From NCBI GenBank assembly GCA_045659745.1, contig JAZRCL010000057.1, forward strand, positions 1 to 64,000: a stretch of 64,000 bases of DNA, given 5' to 3'. Positions 34,448 through 43,308 of this stretch are shown here, in pieces. The first letter of the stretch is position 1; each line of letters opens with the position of its first letter. Both the position numbers and the translations under genes were made by a program. The stretch is from SVTX01 sp045659745. Lineage in GTDB: Bacteria; Bacillota; Clostridia; Oscillospirales; CAG-272. The notes under the pieces were generated by a model. It worked only from the letters and a program-made list of their open reading frames with translations, did not search any database and had not been told where the DNA came from.

Positions 34448-35959
34448 TTATTTCGTCGCGCGCTTTGTACGCACCGTGACGTCCTTTATTTTCTTTGTGA
34501 GAGCTGATGTTCTGTATCTCGGCGAGAGGCGGTAAGACCAGTTTCCGTCGGCTACCGCGGGGGTATTCATTCTGCCTTCTTCGTTTGTTAGCTCAAGGTA
34601 GTCCTGAATCGGTATTACTGCAAGATTTGCGCGGCTACCCAACGCAAGCTCGATAAGAGCCTCGGTGTAGCTCTGACCCTTTCTTCTCGGGCACTCTCTC
34701 TTCAAACGCTCAAGCGTGTCTCCGCTGACGTTGTCCACCCAAGTTTTCGTACAATCCGCATCGTGCGAGCCTGTATAAACTACGCAGTTATCAGTTTCGT
34801 AAACTCTGGGGAGATACTCGCCGTCCTCATCATAGAAAGCAAACTGCAATATCTTCATGCCGGGGAACTGTGTGTCGGTGAGGAGCTCGCGGACGTCGGG
34901 AGTGATAAATCCAAGATCCTCTGCAATTATTTTTGCCTTGGGGAACTTTTCCTTCAAGGTGCGGAAAAGCTGGATGCCGGGAGCGGAGTTCCACTTGCCC
35001 TCGCGAGCCGTCGTGTGACCGTAGGGAATATTGTAATATCCCGCAAAGCCTCTAAAATGGTCTATTCGGAGAATATCGTAGAGGTGGAAGCTTGCTTTGA
35101 CTCGCTTTTGCCACCAAGTAAATCCGTCCTGCTCCATAAGTGCCCAGTTGTATATGGGGTTGCCCCAGAGCTGTCCGTCGAGAGAAAATCCGTCGGGGGG
35201 ACATCCTGCGACTACTGTGGGATTATAATTTTCGTCAAGCAAGAACTGCTCGGGAGCCTGCCATACGTCCATACTGTCGTGAGCGACGTAGATAGGCATA
35301 TCTCCTATGATTACGATACCCTTGGAGTGAGCATAGGAGAGAAGCGCCTGCCACTCTGCATCAAACTCAAACTGTATCCATTCCCAGAATCCGCACTCAC
35401 TCTCAAACTCGGAGCGGAGGGTTCTTGCGGTATGTATATTTTTGTGCTCGTCTGCCCAATTTGTCCAAGCGCAGTAGTTGTATTTTACCTTGAGCGCCAT
35501 AAAGAGGGTGTAATCCGAGAGCCAAGCGGCGTTCTTTCTCTTAAAGGACTTGTATTCGGGTGTCTTATTCCCGTCTCGCGCAATAAATCTTTCATAAGCC
35601 TTACGAAGGACGGTATAACGCGTGTTAAAGAGCCAACCGTAGTTTATTTTTTTGTCGGAATTTTTGTTTTCCTCAAGCTCTGTTTTTGTCAGAAGTCCCT
35701 CGTTTGCAAGAATCTCAAGGTCTATAAAATAAGGGTTGCCCGCTACTGATGCGGGTGACTGATAGGGGCTGTCACCGTAAGACGTGGGGTTGAGGGGGAG
35801 CACCTGCCAGCATTTTGTTTTTGTCTCTGTGAGAAAGTCTACAAAATCGTATGCGCTTTTACCGAAAGTACCAATTCCGTACTTGTTGGGCAAGGAGCTT
35901 ATGGGTAAAAGAATACCGCTTTTATGGGTAAAGCCAAAATTTTTGAGATTTTTTTTCAT
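34448..35959 (-). CDS. malQ: 4-alpha-glucanotransferase (amylomaltase)
   Basis: GH77 enzyme, 503 residues, cytosolic, disproportionates maltodextrins. Seen: GILLPISSLPNKYGIGTFG near residue 15, YGDSPYQSPA near 62, GDMPIYVAHDSMDVW near 220, ILRIDHFRGFAGYY with the nucleophile Asp near 293, IIAEDLGFITPDV with the acid Glu near 340, and YTGSHD near 394. It lacks a signal peptide, unlike the downstream pullulanase, so the pair spans inside and outside steps of starch use. Confidence 0.95.
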   Translation of the reverse strand: MKKNLKNFGFTHKSGILLPISSLPNKYGIGTFGKSAYDFVDFLTETKTKCWQVLPLNPTSYGDSPYQSPASVAGNPYFIDLEILANEGLLTKTELEENKNSDKKINYGWLFNTRYTVLRKAYERFIARDGNKTPEYKSFKRKNAAWLSDYTLFMALKVKYNYCAWTNWADEHKNIHTARTLRSEFESECGFWEWIQFEFDAEWQALLSYAHSKGIVIIGDMPIYVAHDSMDVWQAPEQFLLDENYNPTVVAGCPPDGFSLDGQLWGNPIYNWALMEQDGFTWWQKRVKASFHLYDILRIDHFRGFAGYYNIPYGHTTAREGKWNSAPGIQLFRTLKEKFPKAKIIAEDLGFITPDVRELLTDTQFPGMKILQFAFYDEDGEYLPRVYETDNCVVYTGSHDADCTKTWVDNVSGDTLERLKRECPRRKGQSYTEALIELALGSRANLAVIPIQDYLELTNEEGRMNTPAVADGNWSYRLSPRYRTSALTKKIKDVTVRTKRATK

Positions 35960-36046
35960 ATTTGAGATTTTTCCTTTCTGACATGTGGCTGAAATTTATT
36001 GTCATAATATTTTATATAATTTTTAGGATAAAATTTATCCTTTACT

Positions 36047-36075
36047 ATTCTAACATTAACGAGTGTGATTGTCAA
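36047..36075 (-). promoter_or_regulatory. Promoter of malQ-pulA
   Basis: On the minus strand TTGACA (36070-36075), 17-base spacer, TAGAAT (36047-36052). The surrounding 35960-36145 is AT-rich; I see no clear LacI-type operator. Confidence 0.65.
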
Positions 36076-36145
36076 CATCAAATTATAATGACGTCAAAGA
36101 CAATTTGTGCAAAACATCTAAATTTTGGTTATTTTAACAAACCTA

Positions 36146-36811
36146 TTATTTTTCGGGGGCATAAACGTCAACCTTGCCTATAATACGAAGTTGGCCGTTA
36201 TCCACAACTATTCCGCCCTTTGCTGTGTGGGTGACATATACTGTTTTGCCGCGTTCCGCAAGAACTTTGCGGATTGACTCATCCTGCTCGGGCTTGTATT
36301 CGTAATGCACCTCTATATAAAAATCGTCAAAGAATGGAAGCCCTTCGTAGTAGGCGTAATCCGAGTAGTCGCAGTCGGGATAGAGGTGATATTCCGCGAG
36401 CTGTATGACAGCGCCTGCGCTATAGCCCATAACTATCCCCTCGTGCTTCATAATAAGCTCGCACAGTTCAAATTCCTTTATTCTGTCCATCATTCTGTCG
36501 GGGAGGCCGCCTGTGAAATAAAGGACGTCGGCATTTCTTATCTTTTCTGCGGCAGATTCCTTTGTATCGGTAAAGTAGTTGATGAACACTATATTTTCTT
36601 CCTTGACACCAAACGGTTCAAAGGATTCTATGGTTTCAATATAGCCGTTGCCGTCCTTGCCATAAACTGTATTCCACGATTGATCATCATTTACGTAGTC
36701 ATCGTAAAACGAAAAGGCTATCATACACACCTTAGTTTTTTCGGAAAAATAACCTTTTAAGTCATCGTGAAAATCTTGAATATTGGGGCAATCAAAAAGA
36801 ATATTTACCAT
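36146..36811 (-). CDS. Peptidase S51-like protein (dipeptidase E family)
   Basis: A 221-residue protein of the class-I glutamine-amidotransferase-like fold used by dipeptidase E and cyanophycinase. The nucleophile elbow GYSAGAVIQL lies near residue 130 and YFTGGLPDRMMDRI near 100. Such enzymes cut Asp-X dipeptides. I chose the inner ATG since AAGGAG precedes it; a longer frame starts 20 codons upstream. It lies between the malQ unit and a GNAT gene and seems unconnected to glycan use. Confidence 0.8.
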   Translation of the reverse strand: MVNILFDCPNIQDFHDDLKGYFSEKTKVCMIAFSFYDDYVNDDQSWNTVYGKDGNGYIETIESFEPFGVKEENIVFINYFTDTKESAAEKIRNADVLYFTGGLPDRMMDRIKEFELCELIMKHEGIVMGYSAGAVIQLAEYHLYPDCDYSDYAYYEGLPFFDDFYIEVHYEYKPEQDESIRKVLAERGKTVYVTHTAKGGIVVDNGQLRIIGKVDVYAPEK

Positions 36812-36882
36812 TATTGCGACTCCTTTTTTGTTAATTTGTATAATTATATCATAAAAAAGGTACAAAATCAATGGTGTATATA

Positions 36883-36911
36883 TTGCAAAATTTCAGGGCG
36901 TGTGATAGAAT
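36883..36911 (+). promoter_or_regulatory. Candidate promoter of the GNAT gene
   Basis: TTGCAA (36883-36888), 17-base spacer, TAGAAT (36906-36911), followed by CGGAGGGA before the start. Confidence 0.5.
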
Positions 36912-36935
36912 GAAATAAAACGGAGGGATAGGTAT

Positions 36936-37412
36936 ATGAAATATGATATAATAAAACTGTCAGATGAACCCGATATGAAGGAGCCTGCAGCAATCTGGTT
37001 TCACAAAAAATGGGGAATACCACTTGAGGCTTATATGGAGAGCATCGGTGAGTCTCTGGGTGGAAAATCACCTGTCCCCGCGTGGTATATAGCTGTATCC
37101 GAGGATAAAATAGTTGCAGGACTTGGAGTTATAGAAAACGATTTTCACGACAGACCCGACCTCTCGCCAAATATTTGCGCGGTATATACCGAGGATTATG
37201 CCCGCGGACAAGGCATAGCTGGAGCGCTTCTCGAGTTTGCGTGCCTCGATATGAATGAAAAGGGTATAGATACATTGTATCTTGTGACGGATCATACGTC
37301 ATTTTACGAGAGATACGGTTGGGAGTTTTTCTGTGACGTGCATAGCGACGGCGAAGAAGGCACGTCAAGAATGTATATTCATAGATATCAAGGACAAATT
37401 AGGCAATCATAA
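36936..37412 (+). CDS. GNAT family N-acetyltransferase
   Basis: A 158-residue acetyltransferase. The acetyl-CoA-binding motif A is VYTEDYARGQGIAGALLEFA near residue 88 and motif B ends in SFYERYGWEF near 127. The substrate cannot be inferred; neighbours are a peptidase and a glycan cluster. It ends at a hairpin with T6. Confidence 0.88.
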   Translation: MKYDIIKLSDEPDMKEPAAIWFHKKWGIPLEAYMESIGESLGGKSPVPAWYIAVSEDKIVAGLGVIENDFHDRPDLSPNICAVYTEDYARGQGIAGALLEFACLDMNEKGIDTLYLVTDHTSFYERYGWEFFCDVHSDGEEGTSRMYIHRYQGQIRQS

Positions 37413-37440
37413 ACAAAATATGACAAGCGATGGCTTATAA

Positions 37441-37478
37441 ACATGGTTGTAATCAACAAATTACAACCGTGTTTTTTG
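37441..37478 (+). terminator. Terminator after the GNAT gene
   Basis: Twelve-base stem (37441-37452 with 37461-37472, one G-T pair) running into T6. Confidence 0.75.
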
Positions 37479-37492
37479 TGTATAATACATTA

Positions 37493-37521
37493 TTGAATTT
37501 TGCACTTGAAAATGATACAAT
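37493..37521 (+). promoter_or_regulatory. Promoter of the galactanase-amylase cluster
   Basis: TTGAAT (37493-37498), 17-base spacer, TACAAT (37516-37521). About 30 bases on is an interrupted palindrome GTTGC-ACACG-GCAAC (37552-37566) that could be an operator or simply leader structure. Confidence 0.55.
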
Positions 37522-37581
37522 TTAGAGTGGCGAGGTACATATCAAAATAATGTTGCACACGGCAACGGAACGGAGAGATTT

Positions 37582-39588
37582 ATGAGCTTCATTAAAAAAT
37601 TTCTTATCGTAACAGTAGCATTGCTTATGGTAGTGATGCCCCTTTCGTCATGTAAAAAAACCGATGACAACGTTGACGACAATCCAAACGGCAACCCGAC
37701 CGGCAAGGTGGTCAGCTCGGATTCTCTTTACGTGGAGAAAGTTGAAAATCTTCCTGATGACTTTATTATGGGTATGGACGCTTCCTGCGTTCCCGCGCTT
37801 GAGGCCAGCGGAGTAAAGTACTACGATTATGACGGTACGGAAAAGGATGTATATCAGATACTTGCTGAAAACGGTATCAACTACATACGCGTTCGTGTCT
37901 GGAATGATCCTTATGACGCGGACGGAAACGGCTATGGCGGTGGAAACTGTGATATTGACAATGCGATTGAGATAGGCAAGCGCGCGACAGCGCACGGAAT
38001 GAAGCTGCTCGTAAATTTCCATTACAGCGATTTATGGGCGGATCCCGCAAAGCAGAGAGCGCCAAAGGCGTGGGAAAATATGAATATCGACCAGAAATCC
38101 GAAGCGCTTTATCAGTACACAAAGGAGTGTCTTGAAAAGCTTGTTGAGGCAGGCGTGGATATTGGTATGGTGCAGATAGGCAACGAAACCAACGGAGCTA
38201 TGTGCGGCGAGTCCAGCTCAAAGCTCGGCGGATGGAAAAAGATAACCCAGCTTATGAGCGCAGGCTCAAAGGCGGTGCGTGAGGTATGTCCTGACGCGCT
38301 TGTGGCTATACATTTCGCAAATCCCGAAAAGGTCACAAATTACGAGAGCTATTCAAAGAATCTTGCCTACTACGGCGTGGATTACGATGTTTTCGCTTCC
38401 TCTTACTATCCTTTCTGGCACGGCACCCTTGACAATCTCTCCGAGGTGCTTTCAAAGGTTGCAAAAACCTATGACAAAAAGGTAATGGTTGCGGAAACCT
38501 CTTACGCCTATACACCGGAGGACACTGACCTTTGGGGCAACACGATAGGCGAGGGCGGCGGAATAGTCAAGGACTATCCCTTTACAGTTCAGGGACAGGC
38601 AAATCTTGTTCGCAACGTAATTGATACGGTCGTAAACAAGACCACAAACGGTATAGGCGTGTTCTATTGGGAGGGCACGTGGATATCCGTGGGCAACGAG
38701 AGCTACGAAAATAACCTTGCGATCTGGGAAAAGCACGGCTCGGGCTGGGCAACCTCTTACGCGGCAGAGTATGATCCCGAGGATGCGGGTCAGTGGCACG
38801 GCGGATGCGCGGTTGACAATCAGGCGTTCTTTGATAAGGACGGAAATGTTCTTGAATCTCTCAAGGTATTCGCTCTTGTAAAAGAGGGCAACGTGATTCA
38901 AAACAAGGCGGACGCTATCGAGGACGTAAATCTAATTATAGACCTCAACGGCGAAATAGAGCTGCCTGAAAAGGTTAATGCTATTATGCTTGACAACTCC
39001 AAGCAGCAGATAGACGTTGAGTGGCACAACGTAAATAAGGAAGCTATGAAGGATGGCGGCGTTGCGAAATATACCATTCACGGCACCGCGGGAGGCATGA
39101 CTGCGACCTGCTATATTTCAATGGTTGAATATAACTATCTTGAAAACTGGAGCTTTGAGGACGGCGAGGGCGGTTGGACGTCAACTGCACTTAAATCCTT
39201 TGACGAGCTTTGTATTGAAGATAAGGTCAGCGACTCTCTTACGGGCACGAAACACTATCATTTCTGGGGCGCATCGGCAAATGCGGTCGAATTTATGCTT
39301 GAGCAAGAGGTAAAAGACCTCCCTGCAGGCAAATATAACTATTCCATTTCAATTATGGGCGGCGACTGTGGCGAGACTGACATCTACGCATATGTTAAGA
39401 TAAACGGAGAGATAGTTCACAAGGCGGAGACTACCGTTACCGTATATGAGGAATGGCATACGGCAACTATAAACGGAATTGAATATGCAGAGGGCGACAG
39501 TATTATCGTGGGCATATACGTAAAATGCTCAGGGCCTAACGCGTGGGGCAAGATAGATGACGCACTTCTCAACTCGGTAAAGGAATAA
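37582..39588 (+). CDS. Secreted GH53 endo-beta-1,4-galactanase lipoprotein
   Basis: Cleaves beta-1,4-galactan side chains of pectin or arabinogalactan type I. The 668-residue protein has a lipoprotein signal (lipobox LSSC) and the GH53 barrel from about residue 50 to 410. Its signatures are NYIRVRVWNDPYD and LLVNFHYSDLWADPAKQ. Acid Glu202 lies in IGNETNG and nucleophile Glu305 in MVAETSYAY. Then come an Ig-like segment (IELPEKVNAIMLD, about 455-520) and a C-terminal beta-sandwich (NYLENWSFEDGEGGW onward) that looks like a carbohydrate-binding module, possibly CBM61. First gene of a rightward cluster. Confidence 0.93.
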   Translation: MSFIKKFLIVTVALLMVVMPLSSCKKTDDNVDDNPNGNPTGKVVSSDSLYVEKVENLPDDFIMGMDASCVPALEASGVKYYDYDGTEKDVYQILAENGINYIRVRVWNDPYDADGNGYGGGNCDIDNAIEIGKRATAHGMKLLVNFHYSDLWADPAKQRAPKAWENMNIDQKSEALYQYTKECLEKLVEAGVDIGMVQIGNETNGAMCGESSSKLGGWKKITQLMSAGSKAVREVCPDALVAIHFANPEKVTNYESYSKNLAYYGVDYDVFASSYYPFWHGTLDNLSEVLSKVAKTYDKKVMVAETSYAYTPEDTDLWGNTIGEGGGIVKDYPFTVQGQANLVRNVIDTVVNKTTNGIGVFYWEGTWISVGNESYENNLAIWEKHGSGWATSYAAEYDPEDAGQWHGGCAVDNQAFFDKDGNVLESLKVFALVKEGNVIQNKADAIEDVNLIIDLNGEIELPEKVNAIMLDNSKQQIDVEWHNVNKEAMKDGGVAKYTIHGTAGGMTATCYISMVEYNYLENWSFEDGEGGWTSTALKSFDELCIEDKVSDSLTGTKHYHFWGASANAVEFMLEQEVKDLPAGKYNYSISIMGGDCGETDIYAYVKINGEIVHKAETTVTVYEEWHTATINGIEYAEGDSIIVGIYVKCSGPNAWGKIDDALLNSVKE

Positions 39589-39600
39589 AAGGCAAACAAA

Positions 39601-41253
39601 ATGAGAAAAGGAATAAAATTAAGACACATAACTGTCTTACTGTTAGTATTTACAATGTTATTTTCTGCAACGGCTATGATAGGCTGCAAGGACAACACAA
39701 ATAATGACAACACAAATAATGACAACAACGTAAACGATGGAGTATACACCCCGACTGTTGATCCTATAAACGACAATTACAGAACTTTTTATCAGATATT
39801 CGTAGGCTCGTTTTCCGACGCTAACGGAGATACGTTTGGAGACCTTCGCGGTATAATCAACCGCATAGACTATCTCAATGACGGAGATATAAATTCAGGC
39901 AAGAGTCTTGGTGTGCAGGGAATATGGCTCTCACCTATATTTTCCTCGCCGTCATACCACAAGTATGACACAAAGGACTATTATCAGATAGACTGGAGAT
40001 TCGGCACGGAGGACGACCTCAAGGAGCTTATTGAGCTTTGTAATGAGCGAAATATCAAGCTTATACTTGACCTTGTAATCAACCATACGTCAACTCAGCA
40101 CGAATGGTTTGTTCAGTTCAAGCAGGCGCGTATGAGCGGCGATACCTCAAACAAATATTACGATTATTATACCTTCGTGACGGCTGCCGAGAAGGTAAAC
40201 GGCAGAACCTATCAGAAGATAGCGGGTATTGACGGCTATTACGAGTGCAACTTTTCAGGTGATATGCCCGAGCTCAATTTTGACAATCCCGAGGTAAAAG
40301 AAGAAGTTCTCAAAATAGCAAAATACTATCTTGATCTTGGTGTGCACGGCTTCCGCTTTGACGCGGTAAAATACATATACTACGGAGATACCAAAAATAC
40401 GGTAGCATTCTGGGAGTGGTACATGGAGGAGCTTTTAAAGATCAATCCCGATATCTACTGCGTTGCAGAGTGCTGGTCGGGAGAGACAGAAATTCTTGAG
40501 TACTACGGCGCAATGAACTGCTTTAACTTTGCAGTGTCTCAGGCAGAGGGCGTTATGGCAAGAGCAGCAAAGGGACAAAGCATTGCAAACTACACAAATT
40601 ATATTGAGTCGTTTCAGGATAAGGTGTTGGCAAAGAACCCGGACGGTATGATGATGTCCTTCCTTTCAAACCATGATATGGACAGAATTGCAGGCACGTT
40701 TATTCTTGAAAATAATATGCGTATGGCGGCAAACCTCTATTTGCTTTCTCCCGGCTCACCTATGATATACTATGGTGAGGAGATAGGTATGAGGGGCTCA
40801 AGAGGTGGCGAGAACACGGATGCAAATCGCCGTCTTGCTATGCTTTGGGGTGACGAAGACCTTGTCAAGAATCCCACGGGATCGACATACTCACCAGATA
40901 AGCAGATACAGACAACAGTTGCATCGCAGATGGCGGACGAGAATAGTTTGTATAATTACTACTGCAAGCTCATTGCTATGCGCCACAAGTATCCCGCAAT
41001 AGCGCGCGGAGATTACAACGCGATATCCTGCGGAAACAAAAACCTCGGCGGATTCTATATAGAATATAATGGAGAAATACTTGGACTGATACACAACAAT
41101 TCCACGTCGGAGCTCACTGTGGATCTCAGCGCTATAACTGGACTTGACGGACACACCTTCTCAAAGATATGCGACTATATCGGATGCGGCACGGCAACTC
41201 TTGAGGGCACTACTCTTACAGTTGGACCTCAGACAAGCGTAATACTTGAATGA
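39601..41253 (+). CDS. Secreted GH13 alpha-amylase-type lipoprotein
   Basis: A 550-residue glycoside hydrolase family 13 protein with a lipoprotein signal (lipobox MIGC near residue 30) and a short Asn/Asp spacer that contains a perfect 15-base tandem repeat (39691-39720). Catalytic residues: Asp254 (GFRFDAVKY), Glu290 (CVAECWSGE) and Asp359 (SNHDMDR). The IFVGSFSDANGDTFGDLRGI start of the barrel resembles oligosaccharide-active alpha-amylases. Only 12 bases follow the galactanase gene, so they are cotranscribed. Likely substrate: starch-like alpha-glucan at the cell surface. Confidence 0.93.
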   Translation: MRKGIKLRHITVLLLVFTMLFSATAMIGCKDNTNNDNTNNDNNVNDGVYTPTVDPINDNYRTFYQIFVGSFSDANGDTFGDLRGIINRIDYLNDGDINSGKSLGVQGIWLSPIFSSPSYHKYDTKDYYQIDWRFGTEDDLKELIELCNERNIKLILDLVINHTSTQHEWFVQFKQARMSGDTSNKYYDYYTFVTAAEKVNGRTYQKIAGIDGYYECNFSGDMPELNFDNPEVKEEVLKIAKYYLDLGVHGFRFDAVKYIYYGDTKNTVAFWEWYMEELLKINPDIYCVAECWSGETEILEYYGAMNCFNFAVSQAEGVMARAAKGQSIANYTNYIESFQDKVLAKNPDGMMMSFLSNHDMDRIAGTFILENNMRMAANLYLLSPGSPMIYYGEEIGMRGSRGGENTDANRRLAMLWGDEDLVKNPTGSTYSPDKQIQTTVASQMADENSLYNYYCKLIAMRHKYPAIARGDYNAISCGNKNLGGFYIEYNGEILGLIHNNSTSELTVDLSAITGLDGHTFSKICDYIGCGTATLEGTTLTVGPQTSVILE

Positions 41254-41269
41254 TAAGGAAAGATACACT

Positions 41270-43075
41270 ATGGAAAACAAATTTATAGTTAACATAATAC
41301 ACCGACCCGAGCTTTCGCCCGAGTATGCCGAAAAGGCGCTTGGAAAGGGCGAGGGAGTGCGCGACGAATCGCTGGACATATTCAGATTTCAGCAGGACAC
41401 CGCTCATAAATACGGACTTAAGACCACTATACAGATAACCTACGCGTCCTTATTCTCGGACGTGATCATTGAGCTTGCAAAGCGCGAGCGCGAGGAATAC
41501 GGTGACGAGATAGGACTGTCCCTCTTAGGACTTCCTTGTCCCGAATTCAAGGAAAAATATAAGACCGAAGACTTCTGCATCTGGATGTTCGATGAGGCGA
41601 CCAAGCGGGAGATAATAGACGATGTTTTCGGCAAATTCTACGAAAAATTCGGATTTTATCCTGAGTCTACGTCAAGCTATTTCCTTGACGCGTACACCAT
41701 AAATTATATTAAGGAAAATTATCCGAGCGTGAAATGCGCAGTCGCTACCTGCTGGGAGGAGGGCCCCAAGGCATACCACACCTGTAATAACTCGTGGTAT
41801 ACGTTTATGGATGGCGGCCCGTGGAATCCTTGGATACCTTCAAAAACAAACTCCCACTGTCCTGCATCCTGCGAGGATGACGATTCGGGCATAGTTGCCA
41901 TTCCGCACCTCTCGCGCGATCTCATGGCGTGCTTTGACGGAAACGGCTCAAACTTTGGAACTCACCCGCAGAACGTCCTCCGCGGAATGATATACTACAA
42001 CGAGGACGGGGAATACGAGTATCCCTATCTGTATAACCTCGTTGACCAGTACCGTCACCTTGCAAAATATAACGACGGATACAGCTACAATATGATGTTC
42101 GTGGGTCCGGGCTGGCTCAACAGACGCGGGCGTTGGGAAGCACCCTACGAGCTGCTTGCAAAGTCCTATGACGACGGTATGAAATATTACGGCAAGCTCA
42201 AAGCCGAGGGCAAGCTTATTGATATGACAATGAGCGAGTTTGCGGATTATTACCGCAGCTGCCACAAGGACTATTCACGCGGAGAGTGCGCGCTTTGGAA
42301 GGATATTCTGTACGGAAGCAATAAAGAATATTTCTGGTATGCCGACCCTGCGATGAGAACCTGTCTTGACTTCAATCAGGGCGGTGCTATGATAGACCTT
42401 CGTCCGTATATCGCAAGAATACCTCAAAAGACGGGTATCGGTACGGACAACGTGTACGATGCGTCCTATCCTTACCTTATACAGATAAACTACCGCGCAG
42501 GCTACTTTACGCACTATGCAGGCGCAGGAACGATAAAGTCCTGCAAGGTCAGCTGCCGTGGCGAGAGCGCAGACCTTTGTCTGTGCAGAACTATGGCAGT
42601 CTATGAGAAGATTGACGGTGGTGTGCGTCTTACAGCAGATCCCGTGACAGTCACACTTGGCGGACTTGATATTGCTATTAAATCGGTATTTACAATTCTT
42701 GAAGGCTCGGGCGAGATAATTACCGAGAGACTTATACTCAATGATCTCGGCGGCGAGCTGGTCACTTTTGAGGAATATTTCACAGGTGCGTTCGGCACTA
42801 CCGAGTATCAGGCTGATATGACAAGTATCACCCTCGGTGTTGACGGCGAGCAGATGCAGTTCTCGTATCTCGGCAGAAAGATAGTCAAGCAGAGCGCTGA
42901 GTGCGCGTATGTAAGCATTCCCGACGTTCTTACAACAATAGAGATGGGCGGCGAGTGCGACGAGTCGCTGGTCGAGGAGGGAATAGCGTTCTCTCCCGTA
43001 TATCATCTCGCTCTCCGCAAGACTGTCAGTAAAGGAGGAGTTAAAACATGGCTCAGGCTACGAAAGGTAAATTAA
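41270..43075 (+). CDS. Unrecognised 601-residue glycan-cluster protein
   Basis: A large cytosolic-looking protein (no signal peptide) that I do not place with certainty. Residues about 1-330 look like an alpha/beta barrel of the polysaccharide-deacetylase or GH57/GH38 kind (TTIQITYASLF, YEKFGFYPESTSSYFLDAY, CAVATCWEEGPKAYHTC), rich in Trp, His and Cys. The rest is beta-rich. DUF3863/DUF3864 proteins of gut bacteria are a possible match. The ATG has AAGGAA upstream. It lies 16 bases after the amylase and overlaps the zinc-ribbon gene by 28 bases, so it is part of the same unit. Cytosolic sugar processing is inferred. Confidence 0.6.
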   Translation: MENKFIVNIIHRPELSPEYAEKALGKGEGVRDESLDIFRFQQDTAHKYGLKTTIQITYASLFSDVIIELAKREREEYGDEIGLSLLGLPCPEFKEKYKTEDFCIWMFDEATKREIIDDVFGKFYEKFGFYPESTSSYFLDAYTINYIKENYPSVKCAVATCWEEGPKAYHTCNNSWYTFMDGGPWNPWIPSKTNSHCPASCEDDDSGIVAIPHLSRDLMACFDGNGSNFGTHPQNVLRGMIYYNEDGEYEYPYLYNLVDQYRHLAKYNDGYSYNMMFVGPGWLNRRGRWEAPYELLAKSYDDGMKYYGKLKAEGKLIDMTMSEFADYYRSCHKDYSRGECALWKDILYGSNKEYFWYADPAMRTCLDFNQGGAMIDLRPYIARIPQKTGIGTDNVYDASYPYLIQINYRAGYFTHYAGAGTIKSCKVSCRGESADLCLCRTMAVYEKIDGGVRLTADPVTVTLGGLDIAIKSVFTILEGSGEIITERLILNDLGGELVTFEEYFTGAFGTTEYQADMTSITLGVDGEQMQFSYLGRKIVKQSAECAYVSIPDVLTTIEMGGECDESLVEEGIAFSPVYHLALRKTVSKGGVKTWLRLRKVN

Positions 43076-43308
43076 ATTTCCGTTGTCCCTCGTGCTTTAT
43101 GAGAGATATCGATATAGATATGTTCTTTGACGAGGAGAAAAAAGAATATTACTGTCTGCGTTGCTCGTTTACAGGAACGGAGGCGGACGTGTTGCGTCTC
43201 AACGAGGCGGCAAGATACCGCTATCGCGCTATGAGAATGCGAGTCGTGGATTTCGGTGAGGACAACCAACCCGTAAAATTTGAAAAGCACAAGGGAGGAG
43301 AACAATGA
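43048..43308 (+). CDS. Small zinc-ribbon protein
   Basis: An 86-residue protein of unknown role. Two cysteine pairs, FRCPSC (Cys13/Cys16) and YYCLRC (Cys36/Cys39), form a classic zinc ribbon; a basic and acidic tail follows. The ATG has AAAGGAGGAG upstream and lies inside the end of the preceding gene. Its own end overlaps the start of the next gene (ATGA). Such tight coupling to carbohydrate genes suggests a partner or regulatory role, but nothing in sequence says which. Confidence 0.7.
   Translation: MAQATKGKLNFRCPSCFMRDIDIDMFFDEEKKEYYCLRCSFTGTEADVLRLNEAARYRYRAMRMRVVDFGEDNQPVKFEKHKGGEQ

Noticed and set aside
37552..37566. LacI-type operator at GTTGC-ACACG-GCAAC
   Set aside because: Arms are short, the spacing is odd-length with a weak centre, and no second copy is found at the importer or malQ promoters; kept only as a note.
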